Below are positions 36,463 through 44,370 of a DNA stretch of 64,000 nucleotides, in pieces. Both the position numbers and the translations under genes were made by a program. The stretch is from an uncultured Pseudomonadales bacterium (lineage in GTDB: Bacteria; Pseudomonadota; Gammaproteobacteria; Pseudomonadales; Azotimanducaceae): contig OY282460.1 in the NCBI GenBank assembly GCA_958296295.1, positions 1,178,001 through 1,242,000 of the forward strand. The letters are read 5' to 3'. Numbering within the stretch: the stretch's first letter is position 1; each line of letters opens with the position of its first letter. Below the pieces are notes generated by a model. The model saw only the letters and a list, made by a program, of their open reading frames with translations. It was not told the DNA's origin and made no database searches.

Positions 36463-37656
36463 ATGTGGATAAAACGCCACATTGAAGCGCTATTGCGTGA
36501 TCGGGCTGCTACGCGACCCGTGGTAGTACTCACCGGCGCACGACAGACCGGCAAAACCAGCCTGATGCGACGCCTGTTCCCGGAGCACACCTTCGTCACG
36601 TTGGACTTGCCCAGCGAAGCCGAACAGGCCGAAGGCGATCCGGGCAGTTTTCTGGCGCGCCATCCGCCGCCGCTGCTGGTGGATGAAGTGCAGTACGCGC
36701 CGGGCTTGTTCCGGCACTTGAAAGCGGCGGTAGATAGCCGCCGGGACCACGCCGGCGCGTTCCTGCTCACCGGTTCGCAACCGCTCGCGCTGATGAAATC
36801 GGTCTCGGAGTCGTTGGCGGGGCGAGCGGCGGTAGTTCAACTTGAACCGTTGTCGTACGCCGAGGCCAAGGCCGCCCACCCGACGCTCTCGCCGGAAGAG
36901 TTCCTGGTGCGTGGCGGTTTCCCGGAACTGTATGGCAACCGCGACATCGAGGCGCGTGGATTCCTGCAATCCTACGTCGCCACCTATCTGGAAAGAGACC
37001 TGCGGCAGATATTGCAGGTGTCCCGCCTGAGCGATTTCGAGCGGTTCTTGCGCATGGCCGCGTTGCGTTCCGCGCAGCTTTTGAACCGGGCCGATTTCGC
37101 GCGCGATGTCGGTGTCAGCGGTTCCACGGCCGGTGCTTGGCTGGCGGCGCTTGAAGCCTCTCATCAAATCGCGCTGGTGCAGCCGTGGTACGGCAACGCC
37201 ACGGTGTCGCTGGTGAAACGGCCCAAACTCTACCTATGCGACGCCGGTTTGGCCGCCTTTCTTGCGGGAGTGCATTCGACGGAGGCGTTGCGCAATTCGC
37301 CCTTGGCGGGCGCCTTGTGGGAAACGCTGGTGTGCGCGGAGTTGCGTCGTTCGCAGCTGAACCGGCACGGTGGCTGGCAGCTCCATTGTTGGCGCGATCG
37401 GGCCCGAGAGGCGGACTTCCTGTTTCACCAAGCGGGCGCGTTCCGCTTGGCCGATGCCAAGTGGACGGAACAGCCGCGCCAGCGGGACGCGGTCGCGCTG
37501 CGCAAAGTCGCAGCCCAATTGCCGCCGGAATCCGTGCCGGCCATGACGATCTTCTGTCGCACGCCGAACGCCTATCCGCTGCAAGCGGACGTCGATGCGG
37601 CGCCGTTGGATGGGGTATCCGCGTGGTACGGCGACGGCGCCAACTCGTCGCCGTAG
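36463..37656 (+). CDS. AAA+ ATPase with C-terminal DUF4143 domain
   Basis: The 397-aa protein is a member of the widespread AAA_14-DUF4143 family. Walker A is VLTGARQTGKTSLMRRLF, the Walker B-like strand is LLVDEVQYAPGLFRHLK, sensor 1 is FLLTGSQ and the arginine-rich YLERDLRQI follows. The DUF4143 nuclease-like C-terminus includes LYLCDAGLAAFL, GALWETLVCAEL and WRDRAREADFLF (E-x-D-F within a PD-(D/E)XK-like core). These genes are mobile and their role is unclear; toxin or defence functions have been proposed. It separates the BatA-like gene from DUF4175, which elsewhere belong together, so it looks like an insertion. Confidence 0.88.
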   Translation: MWIKRHIEALLRDRAATRPVVVLTGARQTGKTSLMRRLFPEHTFVTLDLPSEAEQAEGDPGSFLARHPPPLLVDEVQYAPGLFRHLKAAVDSRRDHAGAFLLTGSQPLALMKSVSESLAGRAAVVQLEPLSYAEAKAAHPTLSPEEFLVRGGFPELYGNRDIEARGFLQSYVATYLERDLRQILQVSRLSDFERFLRMAALRSAQLLNRADFARDVGVSGSTAGAWLAALEASHQIALVQPWYGNATVSLVKRPKLYLCDAGLAAFLAGVHSTEALRNSPLAGALWETLVCAELRRSQLNRHGGWQLHCWRDRAREADFLFHQAGAFRLADAKWTEQPRQRDAVALRKVAAQLPPESVPAMTIFCRTPNAYPLQADVDAAPLDGVSAWYGDGANSSP

Positions 37657-37700
37657 CCTCTAGTCGTGCGAACCGCGGCGGCGTGGTGGCCGTGCGGGAC

Positions 37701-37709
37701 TGCTATGCT
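37701..37709 (+). promoter_or_regulatory. Extended -10 promoter before the DUF4175 gene
   Basis: TGCTATGCT (TGn plus TATGCT) would start transcription about 29 bases before the TTG start at 37745. It would make DUF4175 independent of the inserted ATPase gene. Confidence 0.4.
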
Positions 37710-37744
37710 TGCCCGGCAACCACGACGCTGCGAACGGAACGCCT

Positions 37745-40700
37745 TTGACCGACACCACCCAAGAGCCGAAGGCCGAAACGGTGCTCGCGGCCGGCGAACG
37801 CGCCACCCATGATCGGCTTCGCGCCTACCTCGAGCGGTGCCGTTCTCGGCTGGCCGTGGTTCGACGTCTGCGCGTCTTCGCCGTGGGCTTGGCGACCGTG
37901 GCGACCTGCGCGCTCGCCGGTACCGCGGCGCTCGCCCATCTGGTGCCGGCCGAATCGTGGGTCTTGGCCGCCCGCGTGGGGTTGTACGCCGTGGTCGCGG
38001 TTACCGTCGTGTGGGTTGTGCTTCGCCGCGTTGATGCCCGGCGCGCTGCGAGGTGGGTGGAGAGCCGCGCGGCCGCCTTCGACGGCAGAATCGCCACTTG
38101 GTTCGACTCGACGCGGCGCGCCGAGCCGCCGGCGCTGCTGCCGAAATTGGCGGCTGATGCGTTCGGCTTGACGAAAGACCTCCCGCCAAGGAGCGTGGTG
38201 CCGTGGCGACTGCTGGCGGCGCCTTTGGGCGTGTGTCTGGTTGCCGCCGGGCTGTTGGCTTGGTCTCACACCGCGGCACCGGACAGTTGGCGCCTGCCGG
38301 CCGAACGGCTTTGGCTGGGCGAGGCCCTTGGCGACACCCGTCCGCGCATCGTGGTTTCGCCGGGGAACACCCTCGTGCAACGCGGCGCGGACGTGCTTGT
38401 CTCGGCCCAGGCGCAGGGCTTTGCCGCCGACGAGCTGCGCTTGCATGTCTTGTTCGGAAGTTCCGACCGCTGGGAACAGGCGCGGATGCTCCAGAGCGCC
38501 GGTGGCGCGCACGAGTTCGTCTTGGTGGCCGTCGCCGAACCGGTTGGCTACTTCGTGAGCGCGGACAGCGTCAATTCTCCCCGTTTTCGCTTGGATGTGG
38601 CGGATTTGCCGGTAGTGGAACGCTTGGACGTGACGCTGCGGTTCCCCGCGTGGACGCGCCTTGACGCCCGCACCCAGGCGCACGGCGATGTGGCCGCGGT
38701 GGCCGGCACGGAAGTAGACGTGCGGGTTCACGCCAGCGCCGCTTTGGAAGATGGCCGAGTGGTGGTCGGCGAGACGGCGCACGAGCTGGCGGACGGCTCG
38801 GCGACGTTCGTGGTTCGCCAAGCCGGGACTTGGCATGTGGCGGTGGAACATCTCGGCAAAACCGTGCGCATCAGCGACCGGTTCCTCATCGAGTTGGAAC
38901 AGGACGCGCCGCCCGAGGTGGAGTTCGTCTTCCCCGGTCACGATCGCGCCGCCACCGCGATCGAGGAGGTGGCGCTGCGCTTCCGCGCCGAGGACGATTT
39001 CGGCGTCGACGCTCTGACCTTGCGATACGCGGTGAACGGTGGCGCCTGGCGCGCTCTGGAGGGCTCGGCGAGCGGCGGGCGGCAGGCTGCAGGTGATCAC
39101 CTTGTCGCGTTCGAGGCGCTTGCCGACGACGATGGCCGATCGATGCGCCCAGGCGATGTGCTCGCGTTCTACGCCGAGGCCCGGGATCACGCCCAGGCGG
39201 CCCGCACGGCGCTCTACTTCGTGGATGTGCGGCCGTTCGACCGGCGCTATCGCGAGCGGCAGGGCGGCGGTGGCGGCGGCGGAGGCGGGGCCGGCGGCGA
39301 CTTGGAGCTTTCCGCTCGCCAGCGCGACATCGTGGCCGCCACTTGGAATCTGATCCGCGACCGGGACGGCGGCAGCCCCGCCGACGACGAATTCAAGGAC
39401 CAGGTGGACATGGTCGCCAGGCTGCAACGGTCGCTGCAAGAGCAGGTGCAAACGCTGGTTGCTCGCGCCGAGAGCCGCGGTTTGGCCGAAGAGGACGGCA
39501 TGTCGCCGTTCGTCGCGCAGCTGACGGATGCCGCCGCGGCGATGTTGGACGCCGCCGACACGTTGGCGGGAGGAGATTTGGACGGCGCGGTGCCGATGGA
39601 ACGTCAAGCCCTCAACCACCTGCTGACGGCGGAAGCCGGCCTGCGCGACGTCAACGTCTCTCTCGCGCGCCGCAACGCGGGTGGCGACGCGGCGCGACGT
39701 TCCCTGTCCGAACTGGTGGATCTGGAATTGGATCCCGAGCGCAACCGTTACGAGACCGCGCAGCAGCCCACCTTTGGCCAGCGCGCCGAAGCGCGCGACG
39801 ACGAATGGCAGCGGCTCACCGAATTGGCGCGACGGCAGGAGGAGCTGGCGCGCCGCCAAGAGCGCGAGGGACGCGCCTTGCCCGAATCGCGCTGGCAACT
39901 GGAGCGTTTGGAAGACGAGCTCGCCGCGCTTGGCGAGCGGCTCGCGCGCCAGCAACGGCAACGACAATCCAGTCGAAACCCGGGCGCCGGCGGCGAGGCC
40001 TCGCAAGGGGGCTCGGACGATCTCCGCGAAGCCTTGGCGGAAATCGAAACCGCTCGCGCCGCGGTGGAGCGTTCGCTGGCGCGGGACGAGGCCGATGCCC
40101 AGGCTTTGCGGGCTGCCGCTTCGGCGTTGCGCAGCGGCGCGGAGCACATTCGCGAAGACGGGCGCCAAGCGCTGGCCGAGCAATTGCGCGATGCCGAGCG
40201 GCGCTCCGACTTCCTTTTGGCCGACCAAGAGCGCATCGTGGCAAGGCTCGAAGCGTTGCGGGACGAAACTCTCGCAGCGTCCCGAGCGTCCAGCGAAGGC
40301 CGTGGGGAAGGGCGTTTTCGGTTCTACGACTACAGCCTGCAGGCCGAAGCGGACACCAAGAGGCGGATGCAGAGCGACCTGACGGCGCTGGCCGCCGATT
40401 TGGCCGACGCGAAACGGCAACTTGAAGAGACCGCCCAAGGCGCGGCGCGGGAGATAGACCGGGCGCTATTGGAACTTTCCGAGTCTCGCCTCAGCGAGCG
40501 CCTGACCACAGCCGCCGAGTACTTTGAGGCTGGCCGGCCGCTATTTCTTGGCGCCAACGAAGACCGCGTGAGGGACGCTTTGGCGGCGTTCGGCGACCGC
40601 GTCGCCGCAGCCGCTCGCCAAGTTGAAAGCGCGGGTGCCACGCGCGGCCCGGCCGCGCCGACCGTAGAACGGGTGCAGGCCTTGCGAAGCCGATTGCAGG

Positions 40701-41035
40701 CCGCCGCGATGGACGGTGACAACGCCGCCGTGGACTCCATCGCGGACGCCACCGCCCGCTTGGCCGGCGACGTGTTCGATGGCAGCGGGCTGGCGGATCC
40801 GCTGGCGCGCGAACTCGCAGCCGCCGGTGCCGCCAACTACCGCGGTTTGGGAGCGGACGCGGCGAACCGCGAACACTTGGTGCGGATGACTTTGACCGGC
40901 CTCGATCGGATCGAGATCGCGCTCCGCAAAGTCGACGGCGTGCCGGTGCAAGCCGGCCAACCCCGGGGCGACGCCTACGATTCGCAGGCCGTCGCCCGCT
41001 ACTTCCGCCTGCTGAGCTGCGGCGACGGCTGCTAA
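37745..41035 (+). CDS. DUF4175 family membrane protein
   Basis: The 1096-aa protein has three N-terminal hydrophobic helices (around residues 40-60, 70-92 and 148-170). Beta-rich segments such as RIVVSPGNTLVQRGADVLV and a nine-Gly run (near residue 505) precede a very long charged, helical C-terminal half rich in Ala, Arg, Glu and Gln. RFYDYSLQAEADTKRRM and DYSLQAEAD are typical of DUF4175 proteins, which occur in MoxR/DUF58/BatA clusters. The start is a TTG with GGAA upstream; a TTG at 37709 overlaps the promoter. The protein ends CGDGC. A role in envelope integrity is inferred only from context. Confidence 0.82.
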   Translation: MTDTTQEPKAETVLAAGERATHDRLRAYLERCRSRLAVVRRLRVFAVGLATVATCALAGTAALAHLVPAESWVLAARVGLYAVVAVTVVWVVLRRVDARRAARWVESRAAAFDGRIATWFDSTRRAEPPALLPKLAADAFGLTKDLPPRSVVPWRLLAAPLGVCLVAAGLLAWSHTAAPDSWRLPAERLWLGEALGDTRPRIVVSPGNTLVQRGADVLVSAQAQGFAADELRLHVLFGSSDRWEQARMLQSAGGAHEFVLVAVAEPVGYFVSADSVNSPRFRLDVADLPVVERLDVTLRFPAWTRLDARTQAHGDVAAVAGTEVDVRVHASAALEDGRVVVGETAHELADGSATFVVRQAGTWHVAVEHLGKTVRISDRFLIELEQDAPPEVEFVFPGHDRAATAIEEVALRFRAEDDFGVDALTLRYAVNGGAWRALEGSASGGRQAAGDHLVAFEALADDDGRSMRPGDVLAFYAEARDHAQAARTALYFVDVRPFDRRYRERQGGGGGGGGGAGGDLELSARQRDIVAATWNLIRDRDGGSPADDEFKDQVDMVARLQRSLQEQVQTLVARAESRGLAEEDGMSPFVAQLTDAAAAMLDAADTLAGGDLDGAVPMERQALNHLLTAEAGLRDVNVSLARRNAGGDAARRSLSELVDLELDPERNRYETAQQPTFGQRAEARDDEWQRLTELARRQEELARRQEREGRALPESRWQLERLEDELAALGERLARQQRQRQSSRNPGAGGEASQGGSDDLREALAEIETARAAVERSLARDEADAQALRAAASALRSGAEHIREDGRQALAEQLRDAERRSDFLLADQERIVARLEALRDETLAASRASSEGRGEGRFRFYDYSLQAEADTKRRMQSDLTALAADLADAKRQLEETAQGAAREIDRALLELSESRLSERLTTAAEYFEAGRPLFLGANEDRVRDALAAFGDRVAAAARQVESAGATRGPAAPTVERVQALRSRLQAAAMDGDNAAVDSIADATARLAGDVFDGSGLADPLARELAAAGAANYRGLGADAANREHLVRMTLTGLDRIEIALRKVDGVPVQAGQPRGDAYDSQAVARYFRLLSCGDGC

Positions 41036-41273
41036 GGCGTGTTGACAGAAACCGTCTCCAACAGTCGCTGCTCGGTTCGGGAAATCGTCCGCACCCAAAG
41101 GGGCGGCCATCGTGTCCGAAATGCTAGGCCCACAACCATGACCGCGCCAGCCGAACACGATCCCTGATGGCGCTCTTGGACGTCGCCGTCGCCAACACAA
41201 GCCGCGTCAAAGGCGTTTGGCTTCGCTTGGCGCTACGGCTGGCCTTGCGGAGGGAACGGCGCGGGGAAGGCGC

Positions 41274-41546
41274 ATGACGGACGCTCTGCCCGTGATAATC
41301 CTGATGTCCGCCGCGGCATGGTTCATACCCGGCTTCGTCGCGTTGGCTCGCGCCCATCCGCAGTACCCCTCCATCTGCGCGATCAACGTGCTATCGGGGG
41401 TGCTTGGACTCGCGGCGATCTTGATTCTTGAGTGGCCGAAGTTCGCCGCGGGAATGATGGTGGTTGGATGGATCGTGTCGCTCGCTTGGAGCGTGTCCCA
41501 TCTGTCCGCCCGCCCGCCGACGACGGGACGTCCCGATGACGACTGA
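41274..41546 (+). CDS. Small two-helix membrane protein, superinfection-immunity-like
   Basis: The 90-aa protein has hydrophobic helices around residues 6-22, 34-51 and 58-74 with WFIPGFVALARAHPQYPS between the first two. That pattern (a PxxxALxRxH segment followed by NVLSGVLGLAAI and a final GWIVSLAWSV) resembles the superinfection-immunity family of phage and bacteria, whose members often serve as generic small membrane proteins. GGGGAAGG lies just before the ATG. The 238 bases upstream hold no other gene. Function is uncertain. Confidence 0.6.
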   Translation: MTDALPVIILMSAAAWFIPGFVALARAHPQYPSICAINVLSGVLGLAAILILEWPKFAAGMMVVGWIVSLAWSVSHLSARPPTTGRPDDD

Positions 41547-41629
41547 TGTTCCAGCGGTGCTTGTCGCGTCCACTGCGGCGCGACCGTTTCGCAGCCAGGG
41601 AGCGAGAGCTTGAACCAAGTTTCGCGGCG

Positions 41630-41648
41630 GGTGCTGTGCTAAAGCACC
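41630..41648. terminator. Hairpin between convergent genes
   Basis: GGTGCT and AGCACC pair around a seven-base loop between the small membrane protein gene and the converging hydrolase gene. There is no T tract, so the call rests on position. Confidence 0.3.
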
Positions 41649-41721
41649 TGCCCAACGTTCGCTGCGCTCACATTGCAGTGTCAACAGGTTGCGTGGCTGC
41701 CAACGCTAGCGGCGCAGTTTC

Positions 41722-43113
41722 CTAGCCCTCGATCGCTTCGTACAGCAGCCGCTTGCTTTGCAGGCGCGCCTTGCGGGCGCCTGCGCCGCCCATGTTCTGC
41801 ACCATGCCGACGATGGCGAGGTCTTCGGTGGGGTGGACGCCGAACCACGTGCCGCCGATGCCGTACCACCACACCTCGCCCTTGGCGCGGGCGTGATCGG
41901 TGCGGCCGTCCGGTTCGGCCACGATGGCGAAACCGATGCCGAAGGTGTTGCCGGGGCTGCCAATCGCGGGATTGATGAACTCCACGGCCTCGGGCAGTTG
42001 GTTGGTTTGCATAAGCGCCACGGTCTCGGGCTTCAGCACCCGTACGCCGTCGAGCTCGCCGCCGTTCAGCAGCATCTGGCAAAAACGCATGTAGTCCATC
42101 GCCGTGGAGTACAAGCCGCCGCCGCCGGAGTGCAGCTTCGGCGGTTCGAAGGGCTCGCCGCCGGGCATCGGCGCTAGCGGGCGTCCGGGGCGTTGCGAGT
42201 ACAAGGTGGCGAGACGGGACGCCTCGCTCTGCGGCACGAAAAAGGCGGTGTCCTTCATGCCGAGAGGTTCGAACACGCGTTCCCGCAGCGCTTGGTCGAA
42301 CGGTTTGCCGGCCAGCACCTCCACCAGGTAGCCCTGCACGTCCGCGGCGACGCTGTAGTGCCAGCGCTCCCCGGGTTGGCCCCACAGCGGCAATTCCGCC
42401 AGCTTGTCGATCATCTCGCCCAAAGTGGAGTTGTTGTCCAGGACGTTGGCCTGCCGATAGAGCGCGTCCACCGGCGTGCGCGAAAAGAACCCGTAGGTGA
42501 ACCCGGCCGTGTGGCTCACCAGCTCGCGGATGGTCGGCTGGCGGCTCGCCGGCACCGGCTGGCGCGTGCCGTCTTCTCCCATCGCCAGCACCTTGAGGCC
42601 ATTGAGCTTGGGCATGTGCTTGCCGATCGGGTCGTCCAATGCGAATCGCCCCTCGTCGAAGAACGTCATCAGGGCGACGCTGGCGATGGGTTTGGTCATG
42701 GAATGGATGCGGAAGATGCTGTCCTTCGCCATCGGCGTGTCCTTGGCGATGTCCTGCTTGCCGACGGCTTGGAATTGGGCGAGTTTGCCGTGGCGTGCCA
42801 CGGCGGTGACGGCGCCGGCCAGTTCGCCATCGGCCACCAACTTGGCCATGGCCGCGGCGATGGCGTCGACGCCGTCCGCGCGAAGGCCGACGTCCGCGGG
42901 GGCCACCGTCGCCAGATCGCGCTCCGCATCGGCGGCCCTGATCGCGCCGGTGTTGGCGAGCGATACAAGGACGCATACGGCCAGCAGCCAACCGGAAGGC
43001 TTGGTCGACCGGCGGCTTGGTGGAACCGCGCTCGGGTGTTGGCCGCGACGAGAGCATGGCGATTGTTGGCAACGCGCCTTGGCAGGCGCCACGGTGAAGA
43101 TCGGGCCGGGCAT
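41722..43113 (-). CDS. Serine hydrolase of the beta-lactamase / EstB esterase family
   Basis: The 463-aa protein has an N-terminal basic stretch and one hydrophobic segment (about residues 43-62) ending near IRAAD, likely a late signal peptide or anchor. It shows FRIHSMTKPIASVAL with the Ser-x-x-Lys nucleophile motif, the Tyr element RWHYSVAADVQGYLVE, FEPLGMKDTAFF and, near the end, GIGGTWFGV. These are the class C beta-lactamase-like esterases (COG1680). Such enzymes hydrolyse esters or peptide-like substrates; the substrate is unknown. AAGGAG lies 12 bases before the ATG at 43113 and nine before an in-frame GTG at 43116. Confidence 0.85.
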   Translation of the reverse strand: MPGPIFTVAPAKARCQQSPCSRRGQHPSAVPPSRRSTKPSGWLLAVCVLVSLANTGAIRAADAERDLATVAPADVGLRADGVDAIAAAMAKLVADGELAGAVTAVARHGKLAQFQAVGKQDIAKDTPMAKDSIFRIHSMTKPIASVALMTFFDEGRFALDDPIGKHMPKLNGLKVLAMGEDGTRQPVPASRQPTIRELVSHTAGFTYGFFSRTPVDALYRQANVLDNNSTLGEMIDKLAELPLWGQPGERWHYSVAADVQGYLVEVLAGKPFDQALRERVFEPLGMKDTAFFVPQSEASRLATLYSQRPGRPLAPMPGGEPFEPPKLHSGGGGLYSTAMDYMRFCQMLLNGGELDGVRVLKPETVALMQTNQLPEAVEFINPAIGSPGNTFGIGFAIVAEPDGRTDHARAKGEVWWYGIGGTWFGVHPTEDLAIVGMVQNMGGAGARKARLQSKRLLYEAIEG

Positions 43114-43152
43114 CACGATGGCATGCTCCTTGCGAGCGAAGACGAGCCTTCG

Positions 43153-43161
43153 ACCATAGCA
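43153..43161 (-). promoter_or_regulatory. Extended -10 promoter of the serine hydrolase gene
   Basis: The minus strand reads TGCTATGGT about 40 bases upstream of the start. It matches the TGCTANNNT element seen before several genes in this window. Confidence 0.45.
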
Positions 43162-43312
43162 CAACGCCAGTGGGCGGCACCTCGCGCGCGAAGCGAAGCG
43201 GCACGTCGCGCGCGAACGCGAAATCGGCTGGCCGGCCGCGCCGGGGCGCATCCCGTGCGCCGCCGTGCGCTTGGGGTTGACTTTGCCGGCCGCAAAGGGC
43301 GCAATTGCACGC

Positions 43313-44272
43313 ATGTCCAATCACCAAACCGCGGTCGCCGTCATCGGCGCCGGCGCTGTCGGCTGCTACTACGGCGCACGCCTTGCCGAGGCGGGAAACG
43401 ATGTGCGTTTCCTGCTGCACGGCGACGTGGAAGCGGTGCGCCGCGACGGGTTCCATCTCACCAGCCACTTGGGAGACATGCACTTGGCCGGCCCGACGGT
43501 GGCCCACAACGCCGACGAGCTGGCCGAACAAGGGCCGGTGGACTGGCTGCTCGTCGCTCTGAAGTCCTGCGACCTTGACCAAACGGCGGCGCTGGCGCGG
43601 CCGTTGCTCAGCGCGGACACGCGAATTCTGGCCATCGTCGACGGCGTCGGCATCGAGGACGATATGGCCGCCATGCTGCGGCGCTACGGCATCTTCGGCG
43701 GCCTCGGCTTCATCGGCGTCGGGTTGCCGCGCCCCGGCCGCATCATGCATCGCGAGTTCGGCGCCTTGGAGATCGGCCATCACGGCGACGATCAGGACGC
43801 GGTGCGCGAGGCGGTGGCGCTGTGGGATTCCACGGTGGTGGCCGCCCGCCCAACGGATTGCCTGGTGCGCGCCCGCTGGCAGAAGATGCTGTGGGACGTG
43901 CCGTTCAACGGCCTTTCCGTTGCGGCCGGCGGGGCCAACTGCGACTACATCTTGGAAACCGCGGCGCTGAGGGACTTCGCGCGCCGCGTGATGGACGAGA
44001 TTGCCGAACTCGCCAACGCGGATCTGCGGGTCAAAGGTCTGCCGCCGATCGGCAACACCGACGAGGCGTGCGAACGCGCGTTGCGGCTGCTGGGCACCAC
44101 CGAGAAGTACATTCCCCCGGCCGGCGTGGAGTTCGTGCGCCAGCGGCCGTTGGAGGTGGAAGCGATGTTCGAACGGCCGCTTCGGCGCGCCGCCGAACTC
44201 GACGTGGACATGCCGCTCACCGGCGTGCTCGCGGCGTTGATGCGGCGGCTGAATCCGGCGGCCGTCTTCTAG
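43313..44272 (+). CDS. Ketopantoate reductase family protein (PanE/ApbA-like)
   Basis: The 319-aa protein has the NADP-binding Rossmann start VAVIGAGAVGCYYGARLAEA, then LLVALKSCDLD. The catalytic-domain features of 2-dehydropantoate 2-reductases are present: the Lys in RARWQKMLWDVPFNGLS and the Glu in RPLEVEAMF. GLGFIGVGLPRPGRIMHREFG matches the family's substrate-domain strand. Because several paralogues of this family exist in many bacteria and no pantothenate gene is adjacent, the precise substrate is left open. An upstream extension to 43265 is rejected for lack of a start context. Confidence 0.85.
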   Translation: MSNHQTAVAVIGAGAVGCYYGARLAEAGNDVRFLLHGDVEAVRRDGFHLTSHLGDMHLAGPTVAHNADELAEQGPVDWLLVALKSCDLDQTAALARPLLSADTRILAIVDGVGIEDDMAAMLRRYGIFGGLGFIGVGLPRPGRIMHREFGALEIGHHGDDQDAVREAVALWDSTVVAARPTDCLVRARWQKMLWDVPFNGLSVAAGGANCDYILETAALRDFARRVMDEIAELANADLRVKGLPPIGNTDEACERALRLLGTTEKYIPPAGVEFVRQRPLEVEAMFERPLRRAAELDVDMPLTGVLAALMRRLNPAAVF

Positions 44273-44292
44273 GAGTCTGCACCGTAGAAGAC

Positions 44293-44370
44293 GGCGCGCC
44301 CGTCAGGGCGCGCCTGGCCCTTGCCGACAGCGGTTTGCGAAGCAAACTGCCAACGCGCCCGTCAGGGCGC
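44293..44370. terminator. Three stacked hairpins between convergent genes
   Basis: GGCGCGCCC-GTCA-GGGCGCGCC (44293-44314), GTTTGC-GAA-GCAAAC (44333-44347) and GCGCCC-GTCA-GGGCGC (about 44354-44370) lie between the reductase and TonB-receptor genes. The third overlaps the receptor stop codon. The first recurs almost exactly near 62143. No T tract follows, so they may be structural repeats or bidirectional transcription barriers. Confidence 0.4.

Noticed and set aside
37703..40438. A 911-codon open frame antisense to the DUF4175 gene
   Set aside because: It mirrors the codon structure of a GC-rich gene, has no family motif, and the plus-strand frame gives a coherent DUF4175 protein.
41681..43783. 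A 700-codon minus-strand frame across the serine hydrolase gene and into the reductase gene
   Set aside because: It runs out of phase with the hydrolase motifs and antisense to the reductase; composition is that of a shadow.
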